This document shows, piece after piece, positions 47,001 through 57,540 of a DNA stretch of 64,000 nt. This DNA is from Tolypothrix bouteillei VB521301 (GTDB lineage Bacteria > Cyanobacteriota > Cyanobacteriia > Cyanobacteriales > Nostocaceae), in contig NZ_JHEG04000001.1 in the NCBI RefSeq assembly GCF_000760695.4, forward strand, positions 5,160,321-5,224,320, given 5' to 3'. Position 1 is the first letter of the stretch. Every line of letters starts with the position of its first letter. The position numbers and the translations under genes were made by a program. The notes below the pieces were generated by a model, which worked only from the letters and a program-made list of their open reading frames with translations, had not been told where the DNA came from and made no database searches.

Positions 47001-50000
47001 ACAATGGTGGATCAGTTAAACTCCTTTGCATCTGAGGTCACCAGGGTGGCGCGAGAGGTCGGTACGGAAGGGAAACTCGGCGTGCAAGCTTACGTGAAAG
47101 GCGTTGCGGGAACGTGGAAAGACTTAACCGACAATGTGAACTTGATGGCGGGTAACCTGACAGCCCAGGTAAGAAACATTGCGGAAGTCACCAAAGCAGT
47201 GGCAAATGGGGACTTATCGAAGAAAATTACCGTTGATGTGAGAGGTGAAATTCTCGATTTGAAGAACACCATCAACACAATGGTTGACCAGTTGAGTTCC
47301 TTTGCGTCTGAGGTCACTAGGGTAGCTCGTGAAGTGGGTACGGAAGGGAAACTCGGAGGTCAAGCACAAGTCACGGGTGTTGCGGGAACTTGGAAAGACT
47401 TGACCGATAATGTGAACTCAATGGCGGGGAACTTAACAGCACAAGTGCGAGGGATTGCTCGAGTTGTGACAGCCGTTGCGAACGGTGACTTGAAGCGCAA
47501 ACTGATGTTAGATGCTAAGGGGGAAATTGAAACCCTAGCAGAAACCATCAACGAGATGATTGACACCCTAGCCACCTTTGCCAATCAGGTGACGACCGTA
47601 GCCCGTGAGGTGGGGATTGAAGGAAAATTGGGAGGTCAAGCGAAAGTCCCCGGTGCGGCTGGTACGTGGAAAGATTTGACAGATAACGTCAATGAACTGG
47701 CTGCAACTCTAACAACTCAGTTAAGAGCGATCGCAGAAGTCGCAACCGCAGTTACAAAAGGTGACTTAACACGTTCGATTTCTGTAGAAGCATTGGGTGA
47801 AGTCGCCATCTTGAAGGACAACATCAACCAGATGATTGCTAACCTGCGAGAAACAACCCAGAAGAACACCGAACAAGACTGGTTGAAGACAAACCTTGCC
47901 AAGTTCACCCGCATGCTACAGGGTCAGCGCGACTTAGAGACGGTTTCCAAGTTAATTCTCTCAGAGCTGGCACCACTGGTGGGAGCATCTCACGGCGTCT
48001 TCTATATTATGGAAAGTTTGGAAGACAATCCATTCTTAAAGCTATTAAGCAGTTATGCTTACAGAGAACGCAAGCACCTTGCCAACCGCTTCCTCCTGGG
48101 TGAAGGCTTGGTAGGACAGTGCGCTTTGGAAAAAGAACGCATTCTGCTGACAGAAATACCCTTCGACTATATTAAGATTGGTTCCGGGTTGGGAGAAGCA
48201 GCGCCGCTCAATGTTGTGGTTTTACCGGTTCTCTTTGAAGGACAAGTCACAGCCGTGATCGAACTCGCATCATTCCGACGCTTTAGTGAAATTCACCTGA
48301 CTTTCTTTGACCAACTGACCGAAAGTATTGCAATTGTATTAAATACCATTGCAGCTAGTATGCGGACAGAAGAATTACTCAAGCAATCGCAGTCCCTAGC
48401 ACAGGAGCTACAAGCACAGCAAAACGAACTCAGGGAAACAAACAAGCGATTGGAACAACAAGCCCTCACTCTAAAAGCTTCCGAAGAATTGCTGAAGAAA
48501 CAGCAAGAAGAGTTACAACAAACCAATGCCGAACTCGAAGAAAAAGCAGAGCTGCTAGCGTTGCAGAACAAAGAAGTTGAACGGAAAAATCAAGAAATTG
48601 AATACGCACGGCGTTCTTTGGAAGAAAAAGCAGAACAACTCGCCCTTTCCTCAAAATATAAGTCCGAGTTTTTGGCAAATATGTCCCATGAATTGCGGAC
48701 GCCACTCAATAGCTTGTTAATTTTGGCGAAGCTTTTATCAGATAATGTTGGGGGCAATTTAACTGATAAACAAGTCGAATACAGCCGGACAATTTTCTCC
48801 TCTGGAAATGACTTGTTAGCGTTAATCAATGACATTCTCGATTTGGCAAAAATTGAATCCGGGACTATGTCAATTGATATAGACCAAATGTTGTTTACAG
48901 AATTGCACCAACATATTGAGCGTACCTTCAGACAAATTGCTGCTGATAAAAATCTCAGTTTTTACATCGAACTGGCTGCTGACCTTCCCAGAAGCATTCA
49001 TACAGACGCCAAGCGCTTGCAGCAAGTGTTAAAAAACCTACTAGCCAATGCGTTCAAGTTTACCGAACGTGGAGAAATACGCTTGCGGATGTTTGTCGCA
49101 ACTCAAGGATGGACTCACGATCACGAAACTTTAAATCGCGCCCAGACTGTTATAGGCTTTGCTGTTAGCGATACGGGTATTGGCATTGCTAATGAGAAGC
49201 AAAAGATTATTTTTGAGGCATTTCAACAAGCTGATGGAACTACCAGCCGTAAATACGGTGGTACGGGATTGGGCTTGTCAATTAGCCGAGAAATTACCCG
49301 TTTGTTGGGTGGGGAAATTAAACTGGTGAGCCGCTTGGGTGAGGGAAGTACCTTTACCCTGTACTTACCCCAAGCGAGAGGATACGAGGATACGTTAATA
49401 CGGCGACATGGAGAAACGATTTCTTTACCGTCTCTCCCTGGAACGAGCGGTCGCTCTCATTCCTCAGCCCAGAGCGATTCATCCCAAAATTCCCCAACCC
49501 CATCTCCGACAGTCCAACCCTCATCTCCTACAACCGCACAGCCACTATCTGCCAATTCTTCTGCCCCTTGGGAACTTCCACACATCCCCACTCCTACGTC
49601 TACTTTGTCCTCCAGTCTCAACTCTCATTCATTTCCACCCGCCAATTCTCCAATTGCCAATGCCCTAATTGACGACCGGGGCAATATTGAAGAGGGCGAT
49701 CGCTTACTGCTGATTATTGAAGATGACTTGAATTTTGGGCGGATTCTGTTAGACTTGGCACGGCAACAAGGATTTAAGTGTATCGTGGCTTCCAACGGTA
49801 GTACGGGATTGTCTTTAGCACAGCAATTTCAGCCTGCTGCTATCATTTTGGATATCCGCTTACCGGGAATGGATGGTTGGACGGTACTCGATCGCTTAAA
49901 GCATGACCTCAAAACCCGTCATATTCCCGTACATATAATGACGGTCGAGGAAGGACGGCAACGCGGTTTGCAATTAGGTGCAATTGCTTACTTACAAAAG

Positions 50001-50870
50001 CCCGTCAGCAGCGAAGCGTTGCATCGTGCATTAAACAAGATAAAAGGTTTCGTCGAACGTCGAGTTAAGAGTTTGTTGGTAGTAGAAGATGATGATACTC
50101 AACGCCATAGTATTGTAGAATTGATTGGTAACAGTGATGTTGCTACAACTGCTGTTAAAACAGGCACTCAAGCCTTAGAGGCTGTACGCAACAAAAATTT
50201 TGATTGCCTTGTTCTCGATTTGGGCTTACCCGATATGACTGGGTTTGAACTCATCGAAAAAATCAAGCAACACCCCAATGGAGAAGCGCTCCCAATTATT
50301 GTTTATACAGCAAGAGAATTAACTCGGGCGGAGGAAACTCAGCTTCGGCGTTTGGCAGAGACAATTATTGTCAAAGATGTACGTTCTCCAGAACGTCTTT
50401 TGGATGAAACTGCTTTGTTCTTGCATAGAGTTCAAGCTGAATTGCCAGCACCAACGCAACAAATACTGGAAAAATTGCAAAGTTCCGATCCCGTACTTGT
50501 TACTAAAAAAGTTCTGATTATAGATGACGATGTACGCAACATTTTTGCTCTTACCAGTATGTTAGAACGCTATCAAATGCAGGTTCTTTATGCTGAAAAT
50601 GGTAAAGATGGCATCGATCTTTTACAGAGGACACCAGATATTGATGTCGTGTTAATGGATGTCATGATGCCTGGAATGGATGGTTACGAAACAACTCGCT
50701 TGATTCGCCAAGACAGTAAATTTAAATCTTTACCCATTGTGGCACTCACTGCTAAAGCAATGCAGGGTGACAGAGAAAAATGCATTGAAGCTGGCGCATC
50801 AGATTACATCACCAAACCAGTCGATACCGAGCAATTGCTCTCACTCCTGCGCGTATGGTTGTATCGGTAA
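44073..50870 (+). CDS. Hybrid histidine kinase with a 12-unit HAMP array and three receivers
   Basis: A 2265-residue soluble kinase with no membrane segment. Order: divergent HAMP units (about 12-154); twelve consecutive 92-residue units (155-1258), each carrying two HAMP-like halves marked by ANGDLSKKI and [11 protein letters not shown] (about 1285-1440); long coiled coil (about 1445-1525); HisKA with phospho-accepting H1539 ([10 protein letters not shown]); ATPase with N-box and G1/G2 (DTGIGI, GGTGLGL); a Ser/Pro/Thr-rich linker; then receiver domains with acceptors D1927, D2049 and D2196. The layout resembles fungal group III (Nik1/Os-1) kinases, which sense osmotic and cell-envelope stress through HAMP repeats. 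Length is large for the family. It may start a signalling unit with the kinase at 51062. Confidence 0.95.
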   Translation: MVAEQLTTKENDNLDLRQLLKILSAVKKGDFSARMPIDRTGIAGKIADALNEVIEQNERLTEELQRISNIVGKEGKITERATLGNVRGSWSACVDSVNTLITDLVQPTAETARVIRAVANGDLSQTIAPEIEGRPLKGEFLQTAQMVNTMVGQLNSFASEVTRVAREVGTEGKLGVQAEVPGVAGTWKDLTDSVNLMAGNLTAQVRNIAEVTTAVANGDLSKKITVDVKGEILELKNTINTMVDQLNSFASEVTRVAREVGIEGKLGVLAEVKGVAGTWKDLTESVNMMAGNLTAQVRNIAEVTTAVANGDLSKKITVNVKGEILELKNTVNIMVDQLNSFASEVTRVAREVGAEGKLGGQAQVPGVAGTWKDLTDSVNFMAGSLTAQVRNIAEVTTAVANGDLSKKITVDVKGEILELKNTINTMVDQLNSFASEVTRVAREVGTEGKLGVQAEVQGVAGTWKDLTDSVNMMAGNLTGQVRNIAEVATAIANGDLSKKITVDVKGEIFELKNTINIMVDQLSSFASEVTRVAREVGSEGKLGVQADVRGVAGTWKDLTDSVNFMAGSLTAQVRNIAEVTTAVANGDLSKKITVDVRGEILELKNTINTMVDQLNSFAGEVTRVAREVGAEGKLGVQAEVKGVAGTWKDLTDSVNFMAGNLTAQVRNIAEVTTAVANGDLSKKITVDVKGEILELKNTINIMVDQLSSFASEVTRVAREVGTEGKLGVQAEVKGVAGTWKDLTGAVNMMAGNLTDQVRNIAEVATAIANGDLSKKITVQVKGEILELKNTMNIMVDQLNSFASEVTRVAREVGSEGKLGVQADVRGVAGTWKDLTDSVNFMAGSLTAQVRNIAAVTTAVANGDLSKKITVDVKGEILELKNTINTMVDQLNSFASEVTRVAREVGTEGKLGVQAQVPGVAGTWKDLTDSVNSMAGSLTSQVRNIAEVTTAVANGDLSKKITVDVKGEILELKNTINTMVDQLNSFASEVTRVAREVGTEGKLGVQAYVKGVAGTWKDLTDNVNLMAGNLTAQVRNIAEVTKAVANGDLSKKITVDVRGEILDLKNTINTMVDQLSSFASEVTRVAREVGTEGKLGGQAQVTGVAGTWKDLTDNVNSMAGNLTAQVRGIARVVTAVANGDLKRKLMLDAKGEIETLAETINEMIDTLATFANQVTTVAREVGIEGKLGGQAKVPGAAGTWKDLTDNVNELAATLTTQLRAIAEVATAVTKGDLTRSISVEALGEVAILKDNINQMIANLRETTQKNTEQDWLKTNLAKFTRMLQGQRDLETVSKLILSELAPLVGASHGVFYIMESLEDNPFLKLLSSYAYRERKHLANRFLLGEGLVGQCALEKERILLTEIPFDYIKIGSGLGEAAPLNVVVLPVLFEGQVTAVIELASFRRFSEIHLTFFDQLTESIAIVLNTIAASMRTEELLKQSQSLAQELQAQQNELRETNKRLEQQALTLKASEELLKKQQEELQQTNAELEEKAELLALQNKEVERKNQEIEYARRSLEEKAEQLALSSKYKSEFLANMSHELRTPLNSLLILAKLLSDNVGGNLTDKQVEYSRTIFSSGNDLLALINDILDLAKIESGTMSIDIDQMLFTELHQHIERTFRQIAADKNLSFYIELAADLPRSIHTDAKRLQQVLKNLLANAFKFTERGEIRLRMFVATQGWTHDHETLNRAQTVIGFAVSDTGIGIANEKQKIIFEAFQQADGTTSRKYGGTGLGLSISREITRLLGGEIKLVSRLGEGSTFTLYLPQARGYEDTLIRRHGETISLPSLPGTSGRSHSSAQSDSSQNSPTPSPTVQPSSPTTAQPLSANSSAPWELPHIPTPTSTLSSSLNSHSFPPANSPIANALIDDRGNIEEGDRLLLIIEDDLNFGRILLDLARQQGFKCIVASNGSTGLSLAQQFQPAAIILDIRLPGMDGWTVLDRLKHDLKTRHIPVHIMTVEEGRQRGLQLGAIAYLQKPVSSEALHRALNKIKGFVERRVKSLLVVEDDDTQRHSIVELIGNSDVATTAVKTGTQALEAVRNKNFDCLVLDLGLPDMTGFELIEKIKQHPNGEALPIIVYTARELTRAEETQLRRLAETIIVKDVRSPERLLDETALFLHRVQAELPAPTQQILEKLQSSDPVLVTKKVLIIDDDVRNIFALTSMLERYQMQVLYAENGKDGIDLLQRTPDIDVVLMDVMMPGMDGYETTRLIRQDSKFKSLPIVALTAKAMQGDREKCIEAGASDYITKPVDTEQLLSLLRVWLYR
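44535..47846 (+). repeat. Twelve exact 276-bp repeat units inside the hybrid kinase gene
   Basis: Units begin at 44535 and recur every 276 bases (44811, 45087 ... 47571), each starting with a (A/T)[14 protein letters not shown] codon block; unit lengths show no insertions or deletions. Units 1-11 are highly alike and unit 12 is the most divergent. They encode 92 residues each. The array is a likely substrate for recombination-driven change in unit number. Confidence 0.92.
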
Positions 50871-50961
50871 CAGTGACTCGTTCTTCTCCTTCCCATGCTC
50901 TGCATGGGAATGCCTTATTAAGAAGCTCCGCCTCTGTACTATAGTCAAGATAGTCGTGTTG

Positions 50962-50996
50962 GAAGGGTTGGGTTGGCATTGCCAACCCAACCCTTC
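50962..50996. terminator. Perfect 17-bp hairpin between two histidine kinase genes
   Basis: GAAGGGTTGGGTTGGCA and its exact complement flank a single T, giving a 35-base near-perfect palindrome 92 bases after the hybrid kinase stop. It is flanked by ACTATAGTCAAG and ACTACAGTCAAG. Could end transcription, or be an interspersed palindrome inserted in the gap. Confidence 0.6.
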
Positions 50997-51061
50997 TACT
51001 ACAGTCAAGGCTGCAACCCCGCAGACTGCACGCACCGAACCCCTAGCCACTCATTCGGCGA

Positions 51062-53014
51062 ATGCTGCAAATTACTCAAGTCGTATTCAGGCGTAGATTA
51101 ATCAGCACCATTGCCCTGCCAATTATCCTACCGTTGTTATTGTCAGGAATCTCAATATGGCAAATAACGCGTTTGCTTTCCGCTATGGACTGGGTTGACC
51201 ATACCGACCAAGTGATTGCTCAAGCAAATCGCACTCAAAAACTCCTACTAGATTTAGAAACAGGAGTACGGGGTTTTCAAACTACAGGGGAACGCGAATT
51301 TTTAGAACCGTACCAGCAAGCTCGTTCTTATATCAACACTGCTTTTGATGAGTTAACGTATTTGGTTTCCGACAATTCTTTGCAACTTCAACGCTTAAGT
51401 CAACTGCGATCGCAGTATACAGCATGGTTCAGTTCTATTTCTCAAGCGATCGCTCGTAAAGAACGGGGTAATGTTGAACCTCTATCAGAACTTAGGGGTC
51501 GAAAGCTGAAAATGGACAAGATGCGGCTCTATTTTAATGAATTTATCGCAACCGAAGAGCAATTGCGCGATCGACGTGCCGAAGCAGTACAAACGACCAC
51601 TCAGCGCGTCATCCTGAGCAGTGTTGTCTTATCAGTTAGTCTTGGTAGCTTCCTGGCTTACTACACTTGGAGGTACATTTTGAGTGTTTCTCAAAATTAT
51701 GAGAGCGCTCTTTCAACAGCACGGGAACAAACAGAAAGTGCTCAACGCTCTGCTCAACGACTCGCTGCTTTACACACTATCGATCGAGCAATTTTAGAAG
51801 CTGAGTCAATAGAATCACTTATACGAAATGCCTTGATTCAAATGCATAAGTTAATTCCTTACGAACAGGCATTTGTTGCTCTTTTTAATTTTGAGAAAGG
51901 CACAAGCGATATTCTTGCTGGCATCATCTTACGTCAAGACTTAGAACCTTTCAATTGCGCTCCATTGCCCCTCGCTGACTTTGGTTACGAACCGAGCTTT
52001 TACCAGAATCCTAACTCTATTAAAAATTTAGTTGCCCATCAATCTTGTGATTCTATTTTAGCACACTTGCCTCTTGGGGGAATTCACAGTTGTCTTCGCA
52101 TTCCCCTATTTGTTAAAGAAACATTGCTGGGGGAACTTAACCTTGCAGCAACTCAAACCAACGCTTTTGATGACGAAGCCCGAGAAATTGGGGGTGAAGT
52201 AGCAGCCCAGTTAGCTATTGCCATCCAACAATCCCTGTTACGCGACCAACTTCAACGCTATGCCTTAAAGTTAGAAGAGCGAGTGACCGAACGTACCACA
52301 GAGCTACAAGAAACCAACCAAGAACTCGAATCATTCACCTACTCAGTTTCTCACGATTTGCGATCGCCACTGCGTACAATGCAAGGTTTTGCTCAGGCAT
52401 TACAAGAAGATTATGGCGACCAAATAGATTCAATGGGACAAGAATATATCCAGTTTATTACTGATGGTGCCATACATATGGACACCTTAATTTCCGATCT
52501 CCTGGCATACAGCCGCCTCAGTCGCGCCCAGATCCAACTTCAGCCTGTCGAGTTAAATAATGTTATTGAAGAAGCACAAAAACAGATCGCTACGCAAATG
52601 GCAGAAAAGAAAGCTGAAATTACAATTAATACTTCTCTCCCGTCAGTTATAGCTCATCGTTCTACACTCATTCAAGTCGTGACAAATTTACTCAGTAATG
52701 CTATCAAATTTGTAAAGCCAGGAGTACAGCCAAAAATTCAGATTTCGGCTCAAGAAAAACAAAATTTTGTAGAACTATCATTTGCAGACAACGGTATTGG
52801 TATTGCACCTGAGTATCAGGAGCGCGTTTTTCGGGTGTTTGAAAGGCTACACAGTACTGAAGAGTATCCGGGTACGGGTATTGGTTTGGCAATTGTCCGT
52901 AAAGGAATAGAGCGCATGGGCGGTCAAGTTGTTCTAGAATCAAAAGTTGGAGCAGGCAGCCGTTTCATTATAACTCTGCCTAAATCAGTAACCAGCGATC
53001 GGCGAGCGGTGTAA
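51062..53014 (+). CDS. CHASE3-GAF sensor histidine kinase (Cph1-like kinase core)
   Basis: A 650-residue membrane kinase. Transmembrane segments at about 12-34 and 185-205 frame an extracellular CHASE3-type helical domain (ETGVRGFQTTGEREFLEPY is typical). A GAF domain (about 240-390) follows, then a coiled coil, HisKA with H431 (YSVSHDLRSPLRTM, the group seen in cyanobacterial phytochromes) and the ATPase domain with DNGIGI and GTGIGLAI. No receiver domain is attached, so it needs a separate partner or the receivers of the upstream kinase. The ATG at 51062 follows the hairpin region. Confidence 0.94.
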   Translation: MLQITQVVFRRRLISTIALPIILPLLLSGISIWQITRLLSAMDWVDHTDQVIAQANRTQKLLLDLETGVRGFQTTGEREFLEPYQQARSYINTAFDELTYLVSDNSLQLQRLSQLRSQYTAWFSSISQAIARKERGNVEPLSELRGRKLKMDKMRLYFNEFIATEEQLRDRRAEAVQTTTQRVILSSVVLSVSLGSFLAYYTWRYILSVSQNYESALSTAREQTESAQRSAQRLAALHTIDRAILEAESIESLIRNALIQMHKLIPYEQAFVALFNFEKGTSDILAGIILRQDLEPFNCAPLPLADFGYEPSFYQNPNSIKNLVAHQSCDSILAHLPLGGIHSCLRIPLFVKETLLGELNLAATQTNAFDDEAREIGGEVAAQLAIAIQQSLLRDQLQRYALKLEERVTERTTELQETNQELESFTYSVSHDLRSPLRTMQGFAQALQEDYGDQIDSMGQEYIQFITDGAIHMDTLISDLLAYSRLSRAQIQLQPVELNNVIEEAQKQIATQMAEKKAEITINTSLPSVIAHRSTLIQVVTNLLSNAIKFVKPGVQPKIQISAQEKQNFVELSFADNGIGIAPEYQERVFRVFERLHSTEEYPGTGIGLAIVRKGIERMGGQVVLESKVGAGSRFIITLPKSVTSDRRAV

Positions 53015-53018
53015 AAAA

Positions 53019-54209
53019 ATGAAAACTTACGATTGGATTGTTGTTGGTGCTGGTATTGCGGGTGCTGCACTTGCTTATGAACTTGTTAAAAAGGGCTACG
53101 CAGTGCTGTTGTTGGAACAACAGGCAATTCCACAAAATGCAACAAGGTATAGTTATGGTGGAATCGCTTTTTGGGCTGGTACAACTCCTCTAACCAAACA
53201 ATTATGTGCTGAAGGTATTGCACTCCATCAAAATCTATCACAAGAATTAGACTTTGATACTGAATTTCGAGAATTAGATTTACTTTTAACAATTCCTGCT
53301 GACACCAATCCACAAGAGGTTGCAGTATCTTACACTCGGTTTGACATTCCTCCAACGTTACTCAGCGTTAAAGAAGCTTGTGAATTAGAACCTTTATTGA
53401 ACCCAAATGCGATCGCAGGTGCTTTAACTGTCAAACACGGTCACATTCACCCAGAAAAAACAGCCCAAGCTTACACAACAGCTTTTTTGCGTGCTGGGGG
53501 TGAAATGAAGATCGAACAAGTTATAAACCTCTACCCCCATTCGCTAACTCCCCCACCCTCTGATTTCTTAAGATTTACGGAAGTACAGACCACTACAGAA
53601 ACGTACTATAGTGCTAACACTGTTGTTTGTGCGGGTGGTCTCAGCCGACAATTATTTCAGGCATCTAACGTTTCCATTAAGCTGTATTTCACTCATGCGG
53701 AAATGCTTGAAACTCCACCTATTGATAGTATCCAACTGCGGACTTTAGTTATGCCCGCAAATTTCAACCGATTTCAGTTGGAGACTGAATCTTCTAAAAA
53801 TGATAGTGTGTGGACACAACCCGATTCTGAAGTTGTACCGCCTATTCTCGATACAGGGGCTATTCAATTTAAAGATGGGAGCTTCCGATTTGGTCAGATC
53901 AGTCGCGCATTAACAAACCCCTTCGCTCAGATTGATTCGACAGAAAGCGAAGCAACGATACGACAGGGGTTGAAAGAAATATTGCCAATTTTGGGGGACT
54001 TACCAGGAACTTGGCATCGCTGTTTGGTGTCATTCAGTCATGATGCACTTCCTGTAGTCGGTCGTATTTCAGGGCACGAAGGGATTTACGCTTTTTCTGG
54101 CTTCAGCAATCCCCTCGCGATCGTACCGACTTTAGCTCGGCGTTTTGCTAATTGGGTATCTGGAGAAAAAGACGAAATCATTCTTAAATTGTGTCCCCAA
54201 CGCTTGTAA
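53019..54209 (+). CDS. FAD-dependent amino-acid-oxidase-type oxidoreductase
   Basis: A 396-residue DAO-superfamily enzyme. The FAD-binding GAGIAG is at 10-15 (VVGAGIAGAALAYEL), a GGIAFWAGT segment follows, and near the C-terminus SHDALPVVGRI-x-YAFSGFSNPLAIVP is the usual substrate-side/FAD-closing region. Family members oxidise amino acids, sarcosine or related amines. The ATG lies 4 bases after the kinase stop, so the two are probably co-translated; a link between the sensor and an amine or amino-acid signal is possible but inferred. Confidence 0.88.
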   Translation: MKTYDWIVVGAGIAGAALAYELVKKGYAVLLLEQQAIPQNATRYSYGGIAFWAGTTPLTKQLCAEGIALHQNLSQELDFDTEFRELDLLLTIPADTNPQEVAVSYTRFDIPPTLLSVKEACELEPLLNPNAIAGALTVKHGHIHPEKTAQAYTTAFLRAGGEMKIEQVINLYPHSLTPPPSDFLRFTEVQTTTETYYSANTVVCAGGLSRQLFQASNVSIKLYFTHAEMLETPPIDSIQLRTLVMPANFNRFQLETESSKNDSVWTQPDSEVVPPILDTGAIQFKDGSFRFGQISRALTNPFAQIDSTESEATIRQGLKEILPILGDLPGTWHRCLVSFSHDALPVVGRISGHEGIYAFSGFSNPLAIVPTLARRFANWVSGEKDEIILKLCPQRL

Positions 54210-54287
54210 AATTATTGCAAATGACAGCTATAATAAAAACTAATACATCACTTGCATAATAGTATCAAGCTTTACAGATAGTATATT

Positions 54288-54704
54288 CTAGCATTCATGG
54301 CTGTGAATGTAAACCCTATTTACACCATTAGCTGGCACAATTTCTTGTTCTTCCAAAACGGCTTTAACGGCATCAGATGCAGCGAGAGCTTTAACTCCTG
54401 CTGCAGATATTTCGATAGGAATGGAACCCAATGCATCGGGTCTTTCTGCTAATTCCTTACCGCCAAAATCTTGGATAATTTTCTTAATGTAACTTAGCGC
54501 TTGAGCCGCTGAGTTACGAATTCCTTCTATTGTGGCTCGCCGTTCGGCTCTAGTTAAGCGCGAGTTAACTGGGTTGTCACAACGATCGTCCAGTTTTAAA
54601 AAAACTATCACGCTTACCTTTTGCTGGGGGGCTAGGTGACCCAGCCGACAGGCAAACTCAGAACTGATTTTATTTTTCTTTAAAGTTGTGTTGTTTGAGT
54701 ACAT
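54288..54704 (-). CDS. Stand-alone subtilase-propeptide-like (I9-type) protein
   Basis: A 138-residue protein downstream of the subtilase gene in the same orientation, 21 bases after its stop. VSVIVFLKLDD, a helix over RRATIEGIRNSAAQALSYIK and a final beta strand ending PANGVNRVYIHS follow the plan of the inhibitor_I9/subtilisin propeptide fold, in which such a domain blocks and folds the protease. The assignment is by shape, not clear identity, so confidence is moderate. No signal peptide is evident. Confidence 0.6.
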   Translation of the reverse strand: MYSNNTTLKKNKISSEFACRLGHLAPQQKVSVIVFLKLDDRCDNPVNSRLTRAERRATIEGIRNSAAQALSYIKKIIQDFGGKELAERPDALGSIPIEISAAGVKALAASDAVKAVLEEQEIVPANGVNRVYIHSHEC

Positions 54705-54725
54705 GATGCACTTTCCTGGAGACCA

Positions 54726-56078
54726 TCAACTAAGAGCGTTTAATGCTTCCACGGGCTGCACAACTCCCCATCCCCAACGATTGTCGGGACGGCGATCGTT
54801 TCCGCCTGGGTGTTGTGCTGTCTCCTTCAGTGCAGTCATAATATCCGTGACAGGTGCCGTTGGCTTAGCTGCCATTAACAACGCTGCCGCACCCGCAATA
54901 TGTGGGGTTGCCATAGAAGTGCCATCCATATAGTTATACTCGTAGGTTCCGTTTGGTGTTTTCGTCGGTGGTATGCAAGAGTAGACTTGAGCACCTGGTG
55001 CAACAACGTCTGGCTTTGTTACCAAACCATTTGATTCATCTCCAGGAAACACAAGGCTTGCTCCGCTACTAAAGAAAGCGACATCAACCCTGTCGTTTGG
55101 CAGTTTTTCTATTGCACCCACACTGAAGGCATTGTATGCATTACCAGGTGAGCTAGTATTACCGTGGTTTTCGTTGCCGATCGCTACTACTGGTAAAATA
55201 CCATACTGATTCACAAGGATGTCAAGTACCTCAGCGAAGAGAGGTTCGTAATAGCTAAGACCTAAAGACATATTTATAATATCAGCCCCTCTTTCGATAG
55301 CCCAAGAAATACCTTCCAATAAAGTTCTCAAAGTGGTATCCCCAATTAGCACACCAGCCACCAATAAATTCGCTTGTGGTGCAACGCCAATAGATAAACC
55401 TCTAGCAGTTTGTCCGCCTGCGATCGTTCCACAAACATGAGTTCCATGCTGTCCGCAATCAAAAGCTGGGGATGCATTAATTCGCCTCCCAAGGGGATCG
55501 ATGACAACAAATTCTTTGACTCGTTTCTGGAGTGCTGGGTGAGCTGCATAAACGCCCGTATCTAAAACAGCGACGTTAATGTTTTCACCAGTCGTCTTTT
55601 CCCATAACCTGGGAATATCCAATTGTCTGAGACCCCAGGTGAAGTTTTCTTTACTCTCCTCAGCGAATAACTCAGAATATTCAATTTTTCGGGGCTGAAT
55701 CAGGTGAATTTTTTGATTTGGCAAAATAGCAACAACATTAGGTTGTTCTACCAAAGCCTCCAACGTTTTGGGAGTCACTTCAACCGTTGCGACTGGCAAT
55801 GCACCAGAACCAATGGTAGAAAACGCTAGAGGTTCGTCGTGATACCCTTTATCAAAAGTAGCTTCTTGGTAATCATCAAAGATTTCCGCCGCTACTTGAA
55901 TGGTTGCTTGCTGTTGAACCTGAACCAACCGCTTTTTTAGTTCGCGCAAACGCCCTCTTGGTGGTAAGCCTTCACTGGGTGGCGCTTCGTAGATTACAAT
56001 TGCATCCCGTTTGTCATCTTCTCCCATTTCAGCAAGAAAAGGTTCAAAAGCTGGTGAAATTTTGTTTTCTGGATTCAT
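54726..56078 (-). CDS. Subtilisin-like serine protease (S8)
   Basis: A 450-residue subtilase. Catalytic residues are D173 (VAVLDTGV), H211 (GQHGTHVCG) and S388 (GTSMATPHIAG), with oxyanion N in AIGNENHG (about 302-304). Residues 1-130 look like a propeptide with an internal hydrophobic strand and Pro-rich start. No clear signal peptide, so either cytoplasmic or exported by another path. Followed on the same strand by the I9-like gene, forming a protease/inhibitor pair. The ATG at 56078 is 8 bases after TAGATCGCA-like sequence; ribosome-binding site AGAGG is present about 6 bases ahead. Confidence 0.93.
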   Translation of the reverse strand: MNPENKISPAFEPFLAEMGEDDKRDAIVIYEAPPSEGLPPRGRLRELKKRLVQVQQQATIQVAAEIFDDYQEATFDKGYHDEPLAFSTIGSGALPVATVEVTPKTLEALVEQPNVVAILPNQKIHLIQPRKIEYSELFAEESKENFTWGLRQLDIPRLWEKTTGENINVAVLDTGVYAAHPALQKRVKEFVVIDPLGRRINASPAFDCGQHGTHVCGTIAGGQTARGLSIGVAPQANLLVAGVLIGDTTLRTLLEGISWAIERGADIINMSLGLSYYEPLFAEVLDILVNQYGILPVVAIGNENHGNTSSPGNAYNAFSVGAIEKLPNDRVDVAFFSSGASLVFPGDESNGLVTKPDVVAPGAQVYSCIPPTKTPNGTYEYNYMDGTSMATPHIAGAAALLMAAKPTAPVTDIMTALKETAQHPGGNDRRPDNRWGWGVVQPVEALNALS

Positions 56079-56668
56079 TGCGATCTACCTCTTACTCAAT
56101 TAAGTGTTGTTAGCTTAGTGGTTGTCTATAGTAAAACTGCGGATTTTTTACTCGTCTTCAGTATTAATTGACGGCAAATCAATTAACCTTATTTGAAATC
56201 CTGCTAAAGTAATGATATTTATGTTTTTGTTTGGTAGAGCAATTGCCAAGCAACGGATAGGTACCTCGATCGAGGGACGAATTTATCGTTATAAAAGTCC
56301 CCACACGCTTTTAAAAATAGCAAAATTTTAACTTACTATAAACTTTTTACGTACTGTTTGACGTTCTTCTAAAAAGTATGGTAAGTAATTTTGCCCAAGA
56401 ACCTGAAATAGGAAAATAATTTATTATATAATTCTACCTTATATCATTTTTAATTAATAGACCAATAGAATTATGTATTGTTCAAATCCTCAAGATACTA
56501 CTGTTGGGGAAAATATACTTTACATATACTTCATATATTATTCGTTAAAAATACACATTAATCTTAAGTCTTTGTAAAGATGGGAACTTTTTAAATTATA
56601 GATTTTATATTCTAGATTTTGGATTGGGAATAAGTTTTTCTTCCCAGTTCTCCCAAGTTCTGCAGTTC
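56079..56668. other. AT-rich gap upstream of the subtilase gene
   Basis: About 590 bases, strongly AT-rich, no supported gene. Probably holds the subtilase promoter in the right part (near 56100-56160) and the 3' end of the coiled-coil membrane gene at the far side. No clear repeat. Confidence 0.45.
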
Positions 56669-57247
56669 CTAATCCCCAATTCCCATTTTTACAATTTCTG
56701 CAATTTCCCGTAAAAGATTGTTCTGTTCTTGTTGAATTTCCTCTAAGCGAATAGAAATATCTGTCAATCTTTGCTGCTTATCCTTAGGAATGAGTTGAGT
56801 CTGATGCGGTAGTAAAGATTGTATATTCGCATCACTCATTTGAGTACTTGTAACTTGTTTTGCACCGGAATCAACAATTTTACCAAATGATTGAAGACCC
56901 ATTTTGACAAGAAATTGAAGCCCTCTTAATGGAAGTTGTAAAAGTGACAGACTTGCTGCTTCAATAAATCGGCTTATGGCTTTTACAGAACTACTGAGGA
57001 TAGAAAAAGTGAAAAGCAGGATAACTACACTAATAATTGGGTGATGAGCCCCAGCATCGAGAAGTTTTACCAGCCTGAAAAGTATGGGGTGTTGCTCAAA
57101 CCAATGATTTAGGGATGAAGAGAGAGCAGTTTGAACTGTTTGCGAGGTTGTATTCTTTATTTGCTCTGCAGACTGTAGAGTCTGTTCTAAATTGAAAGTT
57201 GGTAATGGGGGAAAGGACATGGAAGACATGGGGGATGAGGGAGACAA
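56669..57247 (-). CDS. Membrane-associated coiled-coil protein of unknown function
   Basis: A 192-residue protein. N-terminal 70 residues are helical and polar; a hydrophobic helix at about 68-95 (HPIISVVILLFTFSILSSSV) is followed by an amphipathic stretch and a C-terminal coiled coil (LTDISIRLEEIQQEQNNLLREIAEI). Start is uncertain: ATGs occur at residues 1, 7 and 10; the first is preceded by CCTTGTCTCC, no good ribosome-binding site. No known family recognised. Confidence 0.6.
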   Translation of the reverse strand: MSPSSPMSSMSFPPLPTFNLEQTLQSAEQIKNTTSQTVQTALSSSLNHWFEQHPILFRLVKLLDAGAHHPIISVVILLFTFSILSSSVKAISRFIEAASLSLLQLPLRGLQFLVKMGLQSFGKIVDSGAKQVTSTQMSDANIQSLLPHQTQLIPKDKQQRLTDISIRLEEIQQEQNNLLREIAEIVKMGIGD

Positions 57248-57300
57248 GGGGGATGCTCGATGGCGATCGCCTCTACAAGCATGGTGAAAAACCCGCTTGA

Positions 57301-57540
57301 TGGAAACCGTCAGGTCAAAGGGTAAAGCGCGGATTGTACAAAAGTCGTGATAGTCACATCATTAATGCAGATTGCAATGGTAGTGCTAACATCATGAGAA
57401 AAGTAGCCTCACAGCTAGGACTGAACCTAGCCAAGGTGGGTAGGGGAGCCTTGACACTCCCAAGACGAGTTGATTTGTTTAACGGATTAAGTAAATCATA
57501 TCGTAAACGTTGTGTAGCACGGCTTCAGCCTGGGTAACTA
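57301..57540 (+). pseudogene. C-terminal remnant of an IS200/IS605-type TnpB (OrfB)
   Basis: An open frame after a TGA at 57298 reads RVKRGLYKSRDSHIINADCNGSANIMRKV, then PRRVDLFNGLSKSYRKRC to the stop. This is the last RuvC-III region of TnpB-family proteins (NADCNGxxNI with the catalytic Asp) plus the usual tail. The zinc ribbon, earlier RuvC motifs and TnpA are absent, so it is a fragment. A TTG start at 57334 is not meaningful. Confidence 0.82.

Noticed and set aside
44504..47914. Long series of minus-strand open frames with similar sequences
   Set aside because: They are antisense shadows of the repeated HAMP units of the hybrid kinase.
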